DNA from: Sphingomonas tagetis
GTDB lineage: Bacteria; Pseudomonadota; Alphaproteobacteria; Sphingomonadales; Sphingomonadaceae
Direction: 5' to 3'
Length of the DNA stretch: 64,000 nt
NCBI RefSeq assembly: GCF_024211275.1
Contig: NZ_JAMLDX010000007.1
Location: 62,001 to 126,000, forward strand
A program made the translations under genes and the position numbers. Under the pieces are notes generated by a model. It did no database searches. It was not told the DNA's origin and saw only the letters and a list, made by a program, of their open reading frames with translations. This document shows, in pieces, positions 8,921-17,189 of the stretch (within the stretch, counting starts at the first letter, position 1; each line of letters opens with the position of its first letter).

Positions 8921-10657
8921 ATGCCGCGCGCCCCAGGGACCATGTTCATTGCCCGTTACGCCACTCTCGTCCTCCTGCTCGCATCCGCCGCGGCGACCGC
9001 GCAGCCCAAAGCCGCCGCCGACACGATCCTCACCAATGGCCGCATCTACACCGTGAACAAGGGCCAGCCCTGGGCGCAATCGGTGGCGATCCGGAACGGC
9101 AAGATCGTCGCGGTCGGCAGCCCGGCGGCGACCGCGAAACTCAAGGGTGCCAAGACCCGCATCGTCGATCTGCGCGGGCGGCTGGTCCTTCCCGCGTTCG
9201 GCGACGCGCATGCGCATCCGCTGTTCGGCGCGCTCTCCTTTACGCGATGCTCGCTCCACAAGGGCAAATCGCTCGAAGATTATCAGCGGATCATCGCCAA
9301 ATGCGTCGCGGACAAGCCCGGCACCGGCGCAATCTATGGCGCGGGATGGGAGGACGCGCTGTTCCCGCCCAACGGTGTACCGCGCAAGGAAATCCTAGAC
9401 TCCGTTTCCACCACACGCCCGCTGATCTTCGATTCGGTTGGCGGTCACACGATCTGGGTGAACTCGAAAGCGCTGGAGCTGGCCGGGATCACCAGGGATA
9501 CGAAGGATCCGGTCAACGGCACGATCGACCGTGACCCCAAGACCGGCGAGCCCATCGGCGGCCTGCAGGAGTCGGCACAGGGACTGGTTCAGCAGCTCAT
9601 CCCGCCGCCGACCGATGGGGAGATTCAGGCAGCGGTGCGATACACGGCCCAGCTGTTCAACAGCCTCGGGATTGTCGCGTGGAACGATGCCGGCGTGGAT
9701 TTCGACGATCGGGGTGGCAGCCGGATGGTCGATGCCTATCGCGCGGTGAAAGCGGCGGGGCAACTCAGCAGCTACGTCTCGGTCTCGCTCAAGTGGAAGA
9801 ACGAGCGGGGCATGGACCAGTTGCCCGGCCTGCTGAAAGCGGCGGCGCGCGGCAATGCGCTCGGCATTCCCACCCACACCGTCAAATTCTATGTCGACGG
9901 CGTGATCCCGCAAAAGACCGCCTATATGCTGGCGCCGTACGAGGGCGACACGTCGCGCGGCGCGCCGCAGATCGATCCCGAGATGATGAAAAAGGCGGTC
10001 ACCGCGATCGACGCCAGGGGCATGCACGCCTTCCTCCACGCCATCGGCGACGGCGGCGTGCGCATCTCGCTCGATGCGGTCGAGGCGGCGCGCGAGGCCA
10101 ATGGCGCCAAGCCGACCGCGCACATGGTCACGCACCTCAATGTCGTCGATCCGGCCGACCATGCGCGCTTCGGCAAGCTCAACACCTATGCCCAGTTCCA
10201 GGCGCAATGGTCGTCCTGGTACCCCTATATGGAGCTGACCGAGCAGGCGATCGGCAAGAAGCGGATGCAATACATCTATCCCGCCGGCAGCATCGTCCGC
10301 GCGGGCGGCAAGCTCGCCTACGGCGCCGACTGGCCGGTCGATACCGCCGATCCGCTTTATGGGCTGGAGGTCGCGATCCGGCGCGCGACGCCCGGCAAGC
10401 TCGATGCGAAGCCGCTGCTCGCCAATGAGGGCGTCAGCCTCGCGACGGCGATCGAAGCCTATACGCTCAACGTCGCTCATGTGAACGGGATGGACAAGTT
10501 CACCGGATCGATCGTCACCGGCAAGAATGCCGACCTCGTCGTGATCGACAAGGACCTGTTCAAGCTGCCCGCGCACGAGATCGCCAAGGCGAAGGTGCTG
10601 GTGACGCTGTTCAAGGGCAAGGCGGTTTACGGGGATTGGAGCAAGCTGGCGCGGTAA
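8921..10657 (+). CDS. Exported YtcJ-like metal-dependent amidohydrolase
   Basis: A 578-residue protein of the amidohydrolase-3 (YtcJ) group, which hydrolyses C-N bonds in N-acyl or cyclic compounds in a metal-bound TIM barrel. It has an N-terminal hydrophobic export signal (to about residue 27, ATAQ), the N-terminal beta domain TILTNGRIYTVNKG, and the metal motif DAHAHP with histidines 97 and 99. Further conserved pieces are HAIGDGGVRISL, THLNVVDP and YGADWPVDTADP. The ATG at 8921 has AGGAG ten bases upstream; ATG 8942 is an alternative. It sits between TonB receptors and esterases and may process the imported compound in the periplasm. The substrate cannot be inferred. Confidence 0.85.
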   Translation: MPRAPGTMFIARYATLVLLLASAAATAQPKAAADTILTNGRIYTVNKGQPWAQSVAIRNGKIVAVGSPAATAKLKGAKTRIVDLRGRLVLPAFGDAHAHPLFGALSFTRCSLHKGKSLEDYQRIIAKCVADKPGTGAIYGAGWEDALFPPNGVPRKEILDSVSTTRPLIFDSVGGHTIWVNSKALELAGITRDTKDPVNGTIDRDPKTGEPIGGLQESAQGLVQQLIPPPTDGEIQAAVRYTAQLFNSLGIVAWNDAGVDFDDRGGSRMVDAYRAVKAAGQLSSYVSVSLKWKNERGMDQLPGLLKAAARGNALGIPTHTVKFYVDGVIPQKTAYMLAPYEGDTSRGAPQIDPEMMKKAVTAIDARGMHAFLHAIGDGGVRISLDAVEAAREANGAKPTAHMVTHLNVVDPADHARFGKLNTYAQFQAQWSSWYPYMELTEQAIGKKRMQYIYPAGSIVRAGGKLAYGADWPVDTADPLYGLEVAIRRATPGKLDAKPLLANEGVSLATAIEAYTLNVAHVNGMDKFTGSIVTGKNADLVVIDKDLFKLPAHEIAKAKVLVTLFKGKAVYGDWSKLAR

Positions 10658-10659
10658 AT

Positions 10660-10680
10660 ATCCTCCCCGCACGGGAGGAT
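10660..10680. terminator. Bidirectional hairpin between convergent amidohydrolase and esterase genes
   Basis: ATCCTCCC (10660-10667) pairs with GGGAGGAT (10673-10680) around a CGCAC loop, in the 34-base gap between two convergent stop codons. There is no long T-run on either strand. Confidence 0.6.
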
Positions 10681-10691
10681 CGAGTTTCAAC

Positions 10692-11594
10692 TCACGGCCA
10701 GGTCGCGACGAAGCGCAGCGTGTCGGTCATGGCGCGCGCAGGCACGGTCATATGCCCCTCGCCGACATAGATTTCCGACCGCGTCCGCACGCCATGGGCC
10801 GACAGCGGCGCCAGCCGCTTGGCCAGCGCCTCGCTGTCCCAGGTGTTGGCGATGCTCTCCTCACGGTCGCCGGCGACGATCAGCAGCCGCGGCACCCTGG
10901 CGATCTTGCCCGCTGCCAGCCGCGCGGTGAAGTCGCGCTCCTGGACGAGCATCGCCTGCTCGTTCCACCACAAGGACGGACTCGCCGTGACGATCGCGTG
11001 GAACGCTTCGGGCCGGGAATAGAGCGCATGCAGCGCGAACAGCCCGCCCAGCGAATGGCCGAACAGCGACTGGCGCGCGGGATTGACCTTGTAGCGGCTG
11101 GCGATCTCGGCGCGCAGCTTGCCGGTGAGAAATGCGAGGAACTTGTCGCGCTCGCCGGTGCCGAGCGCCACCAGCCGCCGCTGGCCCTCACCCGCCGGCT
11201 TGTCGAGCCTGACCGTGAAGTCCTTGAGCCGCCGCGTGTCATAGGCCTTGTCGGTCGGATAGCCGACACCGACGACGATCGCCTTGCCGACATCCGAATA
11301 TTCCTGAATCCGCCGCGCCTCGGCAAAGCCCGCGAACATCGCATTGCCGTCGAGCACATAAAGGACCGGATAACCGTCCTTGGGCACCTCGCCGACCGAG
11401 GGATAGGACAGGAAGATGCGATAGACCTCGCCGCGGTCCGAGGTCATGTCCCACATCTCGGTCTGCGGCATGGTATAGCCGGGGCGCTTGTCCGCCGGGG
11501 TGGCCCCTGCCGGCGCCTCCTGCGCGGCTGCGGGTGCGGTGAGCAGGATCGCCGCTGCACAGGCCCATCGTCCGATCATCGCCGCATTCCTCAT
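10692..11594 (-). CDS. Exported alpha/beta hydrolase, Fes/IroE-type esterase, copy B
   Basis: A 300-residue exported hydrolase of the esterase-D superfamily, whose members include periplasmic siderophore esterases such as IroE. It has a signal peptide ending APAAAQ, the conserved VLYVLDGNAMFAGF strand, a nucleophile elbow FGHSLGG with serine 181, and a C-terminal GEGHMTVP that probably supplies the histidine. The ATG at 11594 overlaps the stop of the upstream paralogue as ATGA, so the pair is translationally coupled; an ATG at 11579 is the alternative. With TonB receptors and a PiuC-type hydroxylase nearby, a role in opening an imported ester-linked ligand is plausible but inferred. Another lipase-type substrate is possible. 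Confidence 0.85.
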   Translation of the reverse strand: MRNAAMIGRWACAAAILLTAPAAAQEAPAGATPADKRPGYTMPQTEMWDMTSDRGEVYRIFLSYPSVGEVPKDGYPVLYVLDGNAMFAGFAEARRIQEYSDVGKAIVVGVGYPTDKAYDTRRLKDFTVRLDKPAGEGQRRLVALGTGERDKFLAFLTGKLRAEIASRYKVNPARQSLFGHSLGGLFALHALYSRPEAFHAIVTASPSLWWNEQAMLVQERDFTARLAAGKIARVPRLLIVAGDREESIANTWDSEALAKRLAPLSAHGVRTRSEIYVGEGHMTVPARAMTDTLRFVATWP

Positions 11595-12469
11595 GGCCAG
11601 GTAAAGGCGAAGCGCAGCGTGTCGGTGATCGCGCGCGAGGGCACGGTCATGTGTCCTTCCCCGACATAGATTTGCGATCGGCTGCGCAAGCCATAGGCCG
11701 ACAGCGGCTCGATCCGCTTGGCGAAGTCCTCGCCATCCCAGCGCTCGACGATCGCCTCCTCGCGGTCCCCTGCCACGATCAGCATGCGGCTGACCTTGGG
11801 AATCTTGCCGCTGACCAGCTTCGCGGTGAAGTCGCGCTCCTCCTTCTGCATCTCTTTCTCGTGCCAGAAGGGCGACGGGCTCGCCGCGATCAGCGCATGG
11901 AACGCACCCGGCCGCGTGAACAGCGTGTGCATCACGAACAGTCCGCCGAGGGAATGACCGAACAGCGCCTGACGGTCTCGGTTGATCCTGTAGCGCTTGC
12001 CGATCTCGTCGCGCAGCGTGCCGGTGAGGAAGTCGAGGAACTTGTCCCACCCGCCATTCCGCTCCGCGTTGAGCCTGGCATAGGGCGGCGAGCTGGTCGG
12101 GCCGCCGGTCAGGTCATAGAGGCGGCGCTTGTCATAGGCCTTGTCGGTGGGATAGCCGACGCCGACGACGATCGATTTGCCGATATCGGTCCCCTCCTGC
12201 ACCCGCCGCGCCTCGGCGAAGCCGGCGAACGCCGCGTTGCCGTCGAGCACATACAGCACCGGCCATCCGTCCGCGGGCGGCTCGCCCGCCGGGAAGGACA
12301 CCAGGATGCGATAGATCTCGCCGCGCGTCGCCGGCAGGTCCCACATCGCGGTCGCTGGCATGGTATAGCCGGGCGCAGCGGGCGCGGCGCTCTGCGCCGC
12401 AGCGGGCAGTGCGGCAGCCATTCCGAGCGCCGCCACGCCGATCCGCAACCTCGACATCGTGCCCATCAT
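11591..12469 (-). CDS. Exported alpha/beta hydrolase, Fes/IroE-type esterase, copy A
   Basis: A 292-residue paralogue of the next gene on the minus strand, sharing GYTMPxTxMWD, VLYVLDGN, the elbow FGHSLGG (serine 173) and YVGEGHMTVPSRAITDTLRF. The signal peptide ends at about residue 26 (LPAAAQ). Several starts are close together (12469, 12466, 12457); all give a usable signal peptide. It is the first gene of a two-gene operon. A pair of CTACCC boxes lies 60-90 bp upstream in the same orientation as those at the TonB receptor promoters, linking it to the LuxR regulator. It differs from copy B by a short insertion around TGGPTSSPPYARL, so specificity may differ. Confidence 0.85.
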   Translation of the reverse strand: MMGTMSRLRIGVAALGMAAALPAAAQSAAPAAPGYTMPATAMWDLPATRGEIYRILVSFPAGEPPADGWPVLYVLDGNAAFAGFAEARRVQEGTDIGKSIVVGVGYPTDKAYDKRRLYDLTGGPTSSPPYARLNAERNGGWDKFLDFLTGTLRDEIGKRYRINRDRQALFGHSLGGLFVMHTLFTRPGAFHALIAASPSPFWHEKEMQKEERDFTAKLVSGKIPKVSRMLIVAGDREEAIVERWDGEDFAKRIEPLSAYGLRSRSQIYVGEGHMTVPSRAITDTLRFAFTWP

Positions 12470-12527
12470 CCGCCCTCATCTGCTGCTTGCCGGACCTTGT
12501 TAGGACGGCCCCGGCCATACAAGCGTT

Positions 12528-12560
12528 GCGAACGGGTAGTTTGCAATCGCGAATGGGTAG
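12528..12560 (-). promoter_or_regulatory. Putative LuxR/MalT-type box: GCGAAYGGGTAG direct repeat
   Basis: GCGAACGGGTAG (12528-12539) and GCGAATGGGTAG (12549-12560) are 21 bp apart; on the minus strand they read CTACCC, sense-oriented toward the esterase genes. The repeat lies between the esterase operon and the divergent exported-protein gene at 12677 and could serve either or both. Confidence 0.5.
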
Positions 12561-12676
12561 CAACGGCCCGGGCATCTCGACTTATGTCCTGAAACGCAGA
12601 TGATCGCGACGCCACGTCTTGCTCTCCGCCCGCGATCGGGCTGGCCGCAGCGCGCGGCGTTCAGGAGGGCAAAATC

Positions 12677-13303
12677 ATGCAGAAGTTTACGATGAAGCTA
12701 TGGTCGGCGGCTGGCGCCGCAGCCGCCGCCACAACGCTCGCCGCTACGCCGGCAATGGCCGACGGCCCCGCCCCGACGGTCGCCGATCCGACCGAATATG
12801 TTTACCCGGCCGGCTTCGACAAGGCGCTGTCGCTGATGCTGGCCGGCGAAGGCGGCGAGAACGGCACCGGCGTGCAGAAGGTCTGGCCGACCCTCTCGGT
12901 GCCCGCACTCACCACCGTGCAGATCCAGAAGGCCGTCACCGGCAATTCGCTGGTGATCCCTTATCACTACACGCATCAGTATAGCGCGGACGGCAAGGTC
13001 GGCGGCTACAACATCCGCTACGACAAGATCGACATCAGCAAGTGTCCCAAGAAGGAAATCCCGGGCGACGGCCTGCTGCTCTATGCCGGCGTCTGCCAGG
13101 CGCAGGTCAACGAGCCGGTCACCGGCACGTGGAAGGCCGAGGACAACAAGCTGTGCGTCGATATCGGCTGGGCGGGCAAGACCCAGGTCACCGGCTGCTA
13201 TAATGTGTTCTTCGTGATGGACAGCGTGGCGATGGTGAAGCCGGATGGCTCGGTCTCGGGCAAGGCGCATGCCTTGAAGAAGGGCGCCGCGCCGGACATG
13301 TAG
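12677..13303 (+). CDS. Exported protein of unknown function with four cysteines
   Basis: A 208-residue protein that I do not recognise with certainty. A signal peptide ends around ATPAMA (residue 28). The mature part has exactly four cysteines (SKCPKK, AGVCQAQ, NKLCVDI, TGCYNV), suggesting two disulfides in the periplasm. The GTWKAEDNKLC...GCYNV stretch recalls DUF995-like secreted domains, but this is a visual resemblance only. GGAGG lies eight bases before the ATG. It is divergent from the esterase operon and followed after 30 bases by the hydroxylase gene, probably in the same transcript. The neighbourhood suggests a role in handling an imported ligand, as inference only. Confidence 0.8.
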   Translation: MQKFTMKLWSAAGAAAAATTLAATPAMADGPAPTVADPTEYVYPAGFDKALSLMLAGEGGENGTGVQKVWPTLSVPALTTVQIQKAVTGNSLVIPYHYTHQYSADGKVGGYNIRYDKIDISKCPKKEIPGDGLLLYAGVCQAQVNEPVTGTWKAEDNKLCVDIGWAGKTQVTGCYNVFFVMDSVAMVKPDGSVSGKAHALKKGAAPDM

Positions 13304-13332
13304 GGTCGGCGCAGTCGCCGAAAGGACGTCAT

Positions 13333-14004
13333 TTGTTCATCTGCATCCCCGACATCCTGAATGCCGGTCAGCTCGAAACGCTGACCGGCATGATGGACCG
13401 GCAAAGCTTCATCGACGGCCGCGAGACCGCCGGTTGGGCGGCTGCCGGGGTGAAGCAGAACAAGCAGGTTTCCAGCGCCTCGAAGGACTATGCCGCGATG
13501 CAGGCATTGGCCGGCGAGGCGCTGGCCGCCAACCGCATCTTCGCGATGGCGGCGATGCCCAAGACGATGCGGCCGATCCTGTTCAGCCGCTATGGCATCG
13601 GCATGGGCTATGGCAGCCATGTCGACAATGCGCTGATGGGCGAGGCGCCGCAGACGCGGATCGACCTCGCCTTCACGCTCTTCCTGTCCGATCCCGACAG
13701 CTACGCGGGCGGCGAGCTCGAGATCGACGAGCCGGCCGGCACGCGGGCGTTCAAGCTGCCTGCCGGGGCGGTGATCCTCTATCCCGCCAATTCGCTGCAT
13801 CAGGTCACGACGGTGACCGCGGGCCGACGCGACGTCGCGGTCGGCTGGCTGCAGAGCCTGGTGCGCGAGCATGACAAGCGCCGCATCATTTTCGAGCTCG
13901 AGAATCTGCGCGCGACGATGTTCGCCGAGAGCGGCAAGACCGCCGCCTTCGACACGCTGACGCGCAACGTCAGCGACCTGTGGCGGATGTGGGTGGAGCC
14001 TTAA
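13333..14004 (+). CDS. Fe(II)/2-oxoglutarate-dependent PKHD-type hydroxylase (PiuC/YbiX-like)
   Basis: A 223-residue cytoplasmic dioxygenase of the PKHD family, which needs Fe(II), 2-oxoglutarate and oxygen. The iron ligands are visible as YGSHVD (H96, D98) and NSLHQV (H156), with R165/R166 near the 2-oxoglutarate site. Length matches the family (about 225). The start is a TTG at 13333 with AAAGGA at proper spacing; no ATG fits the conserved N-terminus FICIPDIL. PiuC proteins are commonly encoded next to TonB siderophore receptors, as here. Its stop overlaps the convergent cyclodeaminase stop by four bases. The hydroxylated substrate of this family is not established. Confidence 0.9.
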   Translation: MFICIPDILNAGQLETLTGMMDRQSFIDGRETAGWAAAGVKQNKQVSSASKDYAAMQALAGEALAANRIFAMAAMPKTMRPILFSRYGIGMGYGSHVDNALMGEAPQTRIDLAFTLFLSDPDSYAGGELEIDEPAGTRAFKLPAGAVILYPANSLHQVTTVTAGRRDVAVGWLQSLVREHDKRRIIFELENLRATMFAESGKTAAFDTLTRNVSDLWRMWVEP

Positions 14005-15041
14005 GCCGCCCGCGCCGCCGGCATCACCGGTGACGCGATCATCCCGAACAGATCCCGCGGATCGCTCGGCGAGGTGATCAGGTCGAGCGTCTCGTAGAAG
14101 CCAGTCTCGAGGCTCAAATCGCGCAACAGCCGCAGCGCCGCGAAATCCTCGACCGCGAAGCCGACGGAATCGAACAAGGTGATTTCGTCGCGGCGCGTGC
14201 GGCCCGGCGCCTCGCCGCTGATCACCTGCCACAGTTCGGTGACCGGGAAGTCGGCGGGCATCTGCTGGATCTCGCCCTCGATCCGCGTCTGCTCGGTCAG
14301 CTCGACGAACACCGATGCGCGGCTCAATATGTCCTTCTGCAACTCGGTCTTGCCGGGGCAGTCGCCGCCCACCGCGTTGAGATGCACGCCCGCGCCGACC
14401 ATATTGTCGGAGAGGATCGTGTTCTGCGCCTTGTCCGCGGTCACCGTGGTGACGATGTCCGCGCCCATCACCGCACTGCCCGGTTCGTCGCACGCGATCA
14501 CCTGGCAACCGCGCCCGCTCATGTTGCGCAGGAACTTGGCGGTCGCGGCTGGGTCGACATCGTACACCCGCAGCGTATCGATCCCCAGCACGGCGCGGAA
14601 CGCCACCGCCTGGAATTCCGACTGCGCGCCGAGCCCGATGATCGCCATCGTCCGCGCCTCGGGCCGGGCAAGATGCTTCGCCGCTAGCGCCGACATCGCC
14701 GCGGTGCGCAGCGCGGTCAGGATGGTCATTTCAGATAAAAACACCGGATAGCCGGTCGCGACATCGGCCATGATGCCGAGCGCGACGACGGTCTGCAGCC
14801 CCTGCTCGAAATTATAGGGATGCCCGTTCACGAACTTGACCGTGTAGAGATCGTCGTCCTGCGTCGGCATCAGCTCGATCACGCCGCCCTTGCTGTGGCT
14901 GGCGAGCCGCGGCGCACGCTCGAACCGCTCCCAGCGGCGGAAATCGGCCTCGAGATAATCGGTCATGCGAGTCAACACCTGCTCGATCCCGACGCGCTCG
15001 ACGATGCGGCGAATCTCCGAAACTCCGACGAACTGAACCAT
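14001..15041 (-). CDS. ocd: Ornithine cyclodeaminase
   Basis: Converts L-ornithine to L-proline plus ammonia using a tightly bound NAD. The 346-residue protein has the substrate-binding VKFVNGHPYN (about 68-77), the Rossmann motif IIGLGAQSEFQ (about 134-144) and the GADIVTTVTADK region. It ends in a C-terminal extension typical of the longer ornithine cyclodeaminases rather than mu-crystallin-like relatives. ATG 15041 is the natural start. It is divergent from an Lrp/AsnC regulator, whose product is the obvious candidate regulator. With an APC permease following, this looks like an ornithine/arginine catabolic unit; a related amino-acid substrate cannot be excluded. Confidence 0.9.
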   Translation of the reverse strand: MVQFVGVSEIRRIVERVGIEQVLTRMTDYLEADFRRWERFERAPRLASHSKGGVIELMPTQDDDLYTVKFVNGHPYNFEQGLQTVVALGIMADVATGYPVFLSEMTILTALRTAAMSALAAKHLARPEARTMAIIGLGAQSEFQAVAFRAVLGIDTLRVYDVDPAATAKFLRNMSGRGCQVIACDEPGSAVMGADIVTTVTADKAQNTILSDNMVGAGVHLNAVGGDCPGKTELQKDILSRASVFVELTEQTRIEGEIQQMPADFPVTELWQVISGEAPGRTRRDEITLFDSVGFAVEDFAALRLLRDLSLETGFYETLDLITSPSDPRDLFGMIASPVMPAARAA

Positions 15042-15177
15042 TCTGCGCCTCCCTCGATTTCCTCGAAGCTAGCGTTGGGCAGTTCGCAGGCGACAGGCCC
15101 AAGCTGCACAATTTCTCCAGCCCGATCGGACAGGTTGCGCATATGAATTGATCACTTTGCTGGTTATGATAGCGCCG

Positions 15178-15597
15178 ATGCAGGAACTCGACGATCTCGA
15201 CCGCCGGCTGATCGGCGCACTGCGCGAGGATGCGCGGATGCCGATCACGCGGCTCGCCGACATCCTCAAGGTGTCGCGCACCACCGCGCAGGCGCGGCTC
15301 GACCGGCTGCTCGAAAGCGGCGCGGTGCTCGGCTTCACGATCCGCGCGCGCACCAGCGCCGACGCCTTACGCGCGATCATGATGATCGAGATCGAGGGCC
15401 GCTCGACCACCGCGGTGACCAAGCGGCTGCGCGGCTTCCCCGAAATCGTCGCGCTGCACACCACCAATGGCGGCTGGGATCTGGTCGCCGAAATCCTGAC
15501 CACGACGATCGCCGATTTCGACCGCGTGCTGCGCGAGATCCGCCAGATCGAGGGTGTGCTCAACAGCGAGACGAGCTTGCTGCTCAGCAGCTTGTAA
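15178..15597 (+). CDS. Lrp/AsnC family transcriptional regulator
   Basis: A 139-residue feast-famine regulator: N-terminal winged HTH beginning LDDLDRRLIGALREDARMP, with recognition helix around SRTTAQARLDRL, followed by a C-terminal RAM ligand-binding domain with the NGGWDLVAEI strand. ATG 15178 places the first residue just before the conserved DDLDR; upstream in-frame ATG 15166 and TTG 15148 would only lengthen the N-terminus. Divergent from ornithine cyclodeaminase across a short gap, so it probably senses ornithine, arginine or proline and controls that gene and perhaps the permease downstream. Confidence 0.9.
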   Translation: MQELDDLDRRLIGALREDARMPITRLADILKVSRTTAQARLDRLLESGAVLGFTIRARTSADALRAIMMIEIEGRSTTAVTKRLRGFPEIVALHTTNGGWDLVAEILTTTIADFDRVLREIRQIEGVLNSETSLLLSSL

Positions 15598-15677
15598 CGC
15601 TCCCGCAACGGCCCGAACGCGACAGCTTCGCACCCGGGCAAAGCGGTCGTGCCACCACAGTCGCGTAACCTGCCATC

Positions 15678-17189
15678 ATGCCCCCAACGCCCCGCCCCTG
15701 GCTGATGCGCAAGCCGATCGACGCGGTGCGCGGCGAGCTGGAAGTGGGCGGCATGAAGCGCGCGCTCGGGCCGGTACAGCTGATCATGATCGGGATCGGC
15801 TGCATCATCGGTGCGGGCGTGTATGTGATGACCGGCGCGGCGGCGGCGAATTATGCCGGACCGGCGGTGATCTTGTCGTTCGCGATCGCGGCGGTCGCCT
15901 GCGGCTTCATCTGCCTGTGCTATGCCGAGCTCGCCTCGGTGCTGCCCGCCTCGGGCGCGTCCTATGCCTATGCCTATACCGTGCTGGGCGAGGTGTTCGC
16001 CTGGGGCCTGGGCTGGATGCTGCTGTTCGAGTTCGGGCTTGCCGGATCAGCGCTGGCGGTCGGCTTTTCGGGCTATCTGACCAGCCTGCTCGGCGATTTC
16101 GGGGTCGAGGTTCCGGCAGCGCTGTCGACCTCGTTCATCCGCGCCGAGGCCGGGCCGGGCGGCGTGCATTTCGTCGCCGATGGCGGGATCAATCTCGTCG
16201 CGGCGGCGGCGCTGGCCGCGGTGACCGCGGTGCTGATCCGCGGCATCACCCAGTCGGCCGCGGTCAACGCGCTGCTGGTGGTGATCAAGGCGGGCGTGCT
16301 GATCGGCTTCGTCGCGGTCGGCGCCGGCCATGTCGACGCCGCCAACTGGACGCCGTTCATTCCGGCAAACGAGGGCGGCTTCCGCTTCGGCAGCGAGGGC
16401 ATCTTCCGCGCCGCGTCGATCCTGTTCTTCGCCTATCTCGGCTTCGAAGCCGTCGCGACCGCCGCCTCCGAAGCCCGGCGCCCGCAGCGCGACGTGCCGC
16501 TCGGCATCCTCGGCGCGCTGGTCATTTCGACGGTGCTTTACGGCGCGGTGGCGCTGGTGATGACCGGACTGGTGCCGTTCCGCGCGCTCGACGTGCCCGA
16601 TCCGATCGCTGTCGCGGTCGGCGCAGTGGGGATGCCGGTGCTCGCGGTGATCATCAAGGTCGGCGCGCTCAGCGGACTCGCCTCGGTGCTGCTGATGAAC
16701 ACCTATGCCCAGTCGCGCATCTGCCACGCCATTTCGAGCGATGGCCTGCTGCCTGCGCCGTTCGCCCAGCTCCATGCGCGCTTCCGCACGCCCGCCGCGG
16801 CGACGATGCTGGTCGCCGGCGGGTCGGCGGTGGCGGCGGCGCTGCTGCCGATCACCCTGCTCGCCGATCTGGTCAGCCTCGGCACGATCGGCGTGTTCAC
16901 CGTGGTCGCGATCGCGGTGATGTGGCTGCGCACCACGCATCCCGAGCTCGAACGCCCGTTCCGCGTGCCCTTTGGCGGCATCCGGGTGCGCGGCATGTGG
17001 ATCGGCACGGTACCGGTGCTGGCACTGCTGTCGTGCGCGTTGATGGCCGGGCCGGTGCTGATCGACATCGTCGGCAAGGCGGTGGCGGGCGAGTGGATTC
17101 CGGCGCTGATCCTGATCATCTATATCGGCAGCGGCGCGGCGATCTATCTGCTCCACGGCGTCAGGAATGCCCGCATCCGCGCGACCTAG
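15678..17189 (+). CDS. APC-superfamily amino-acid permease 1
   Basis: A 503-residue inner-membrane transporter with about twelve membrane helices. The first carries the APC signature IGIGCIIGAGVYVMTG (residues about 35-50), where unwound glycines bind the substrate amino group. FFAYLGFEAVATAASEARRP is the conserved helix 6 and following loop. The C-terminus is short and ends in a basic RNARIRAT. It resembles cationic-amino-acid/CAT-type permeases. It lies 80 bases after the Lrp-type regulator and near ornithine cyclodeaminase, so import of ornithine or a related amino acid is a reasonable inference. Its stop overlaps the convergent esterase stop by four bases. Confidence 0.9.
   Translation: MPPTPRPWLMRKPIDAVRGELEVGGMKRALGPVQLIMIGIGCIIGAGVYVMTGAAAANYAGPAVILSFAIAAVACGFICLCYAELASVLPASGASYAYAYTVLGEVFAWGLGWMLLFEFGLAGSALAVGFSGYLTSLLGDFGVEVPAALSTSFIRAEAGPGGVHFVADGGINLVAAAALAAVTAVLIRGITQSAAVNALLVVIKAGVLIGFVAVGAGHVDAANWTPFIPANEGGFRFGSEGIFRAASILFFAYLGFEAVATAASEARRPQRDVPLGILGALVISTVLYGAVALVMTGLVPFRALDVPDPIAVAVGAVGMPVLAVIIKVGALSGLASVLLMNTYAQSRICHAISSDGLLPAPFAQLHARFRTPAAATMLVAGGSAVAAALLPITLLADLVSLGTIGVFTVVAIAVMWLRTTHPELERPFRVPFGGIRVRGMWIGTVPVLALLSCALMAGPVLIDIVGKAVAGEWIPALILIIYIGSGAAIYLLHGVRNARIRAT

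Noticed and set aside
10692..12050. 452-codon reading of the esterase copy B frame
   Set aside because: The upstream 150 codons are the wrong frame of esterase copy A; the ATGA overlap at 11591-11594 and the signal peptide fix the start at 11594.
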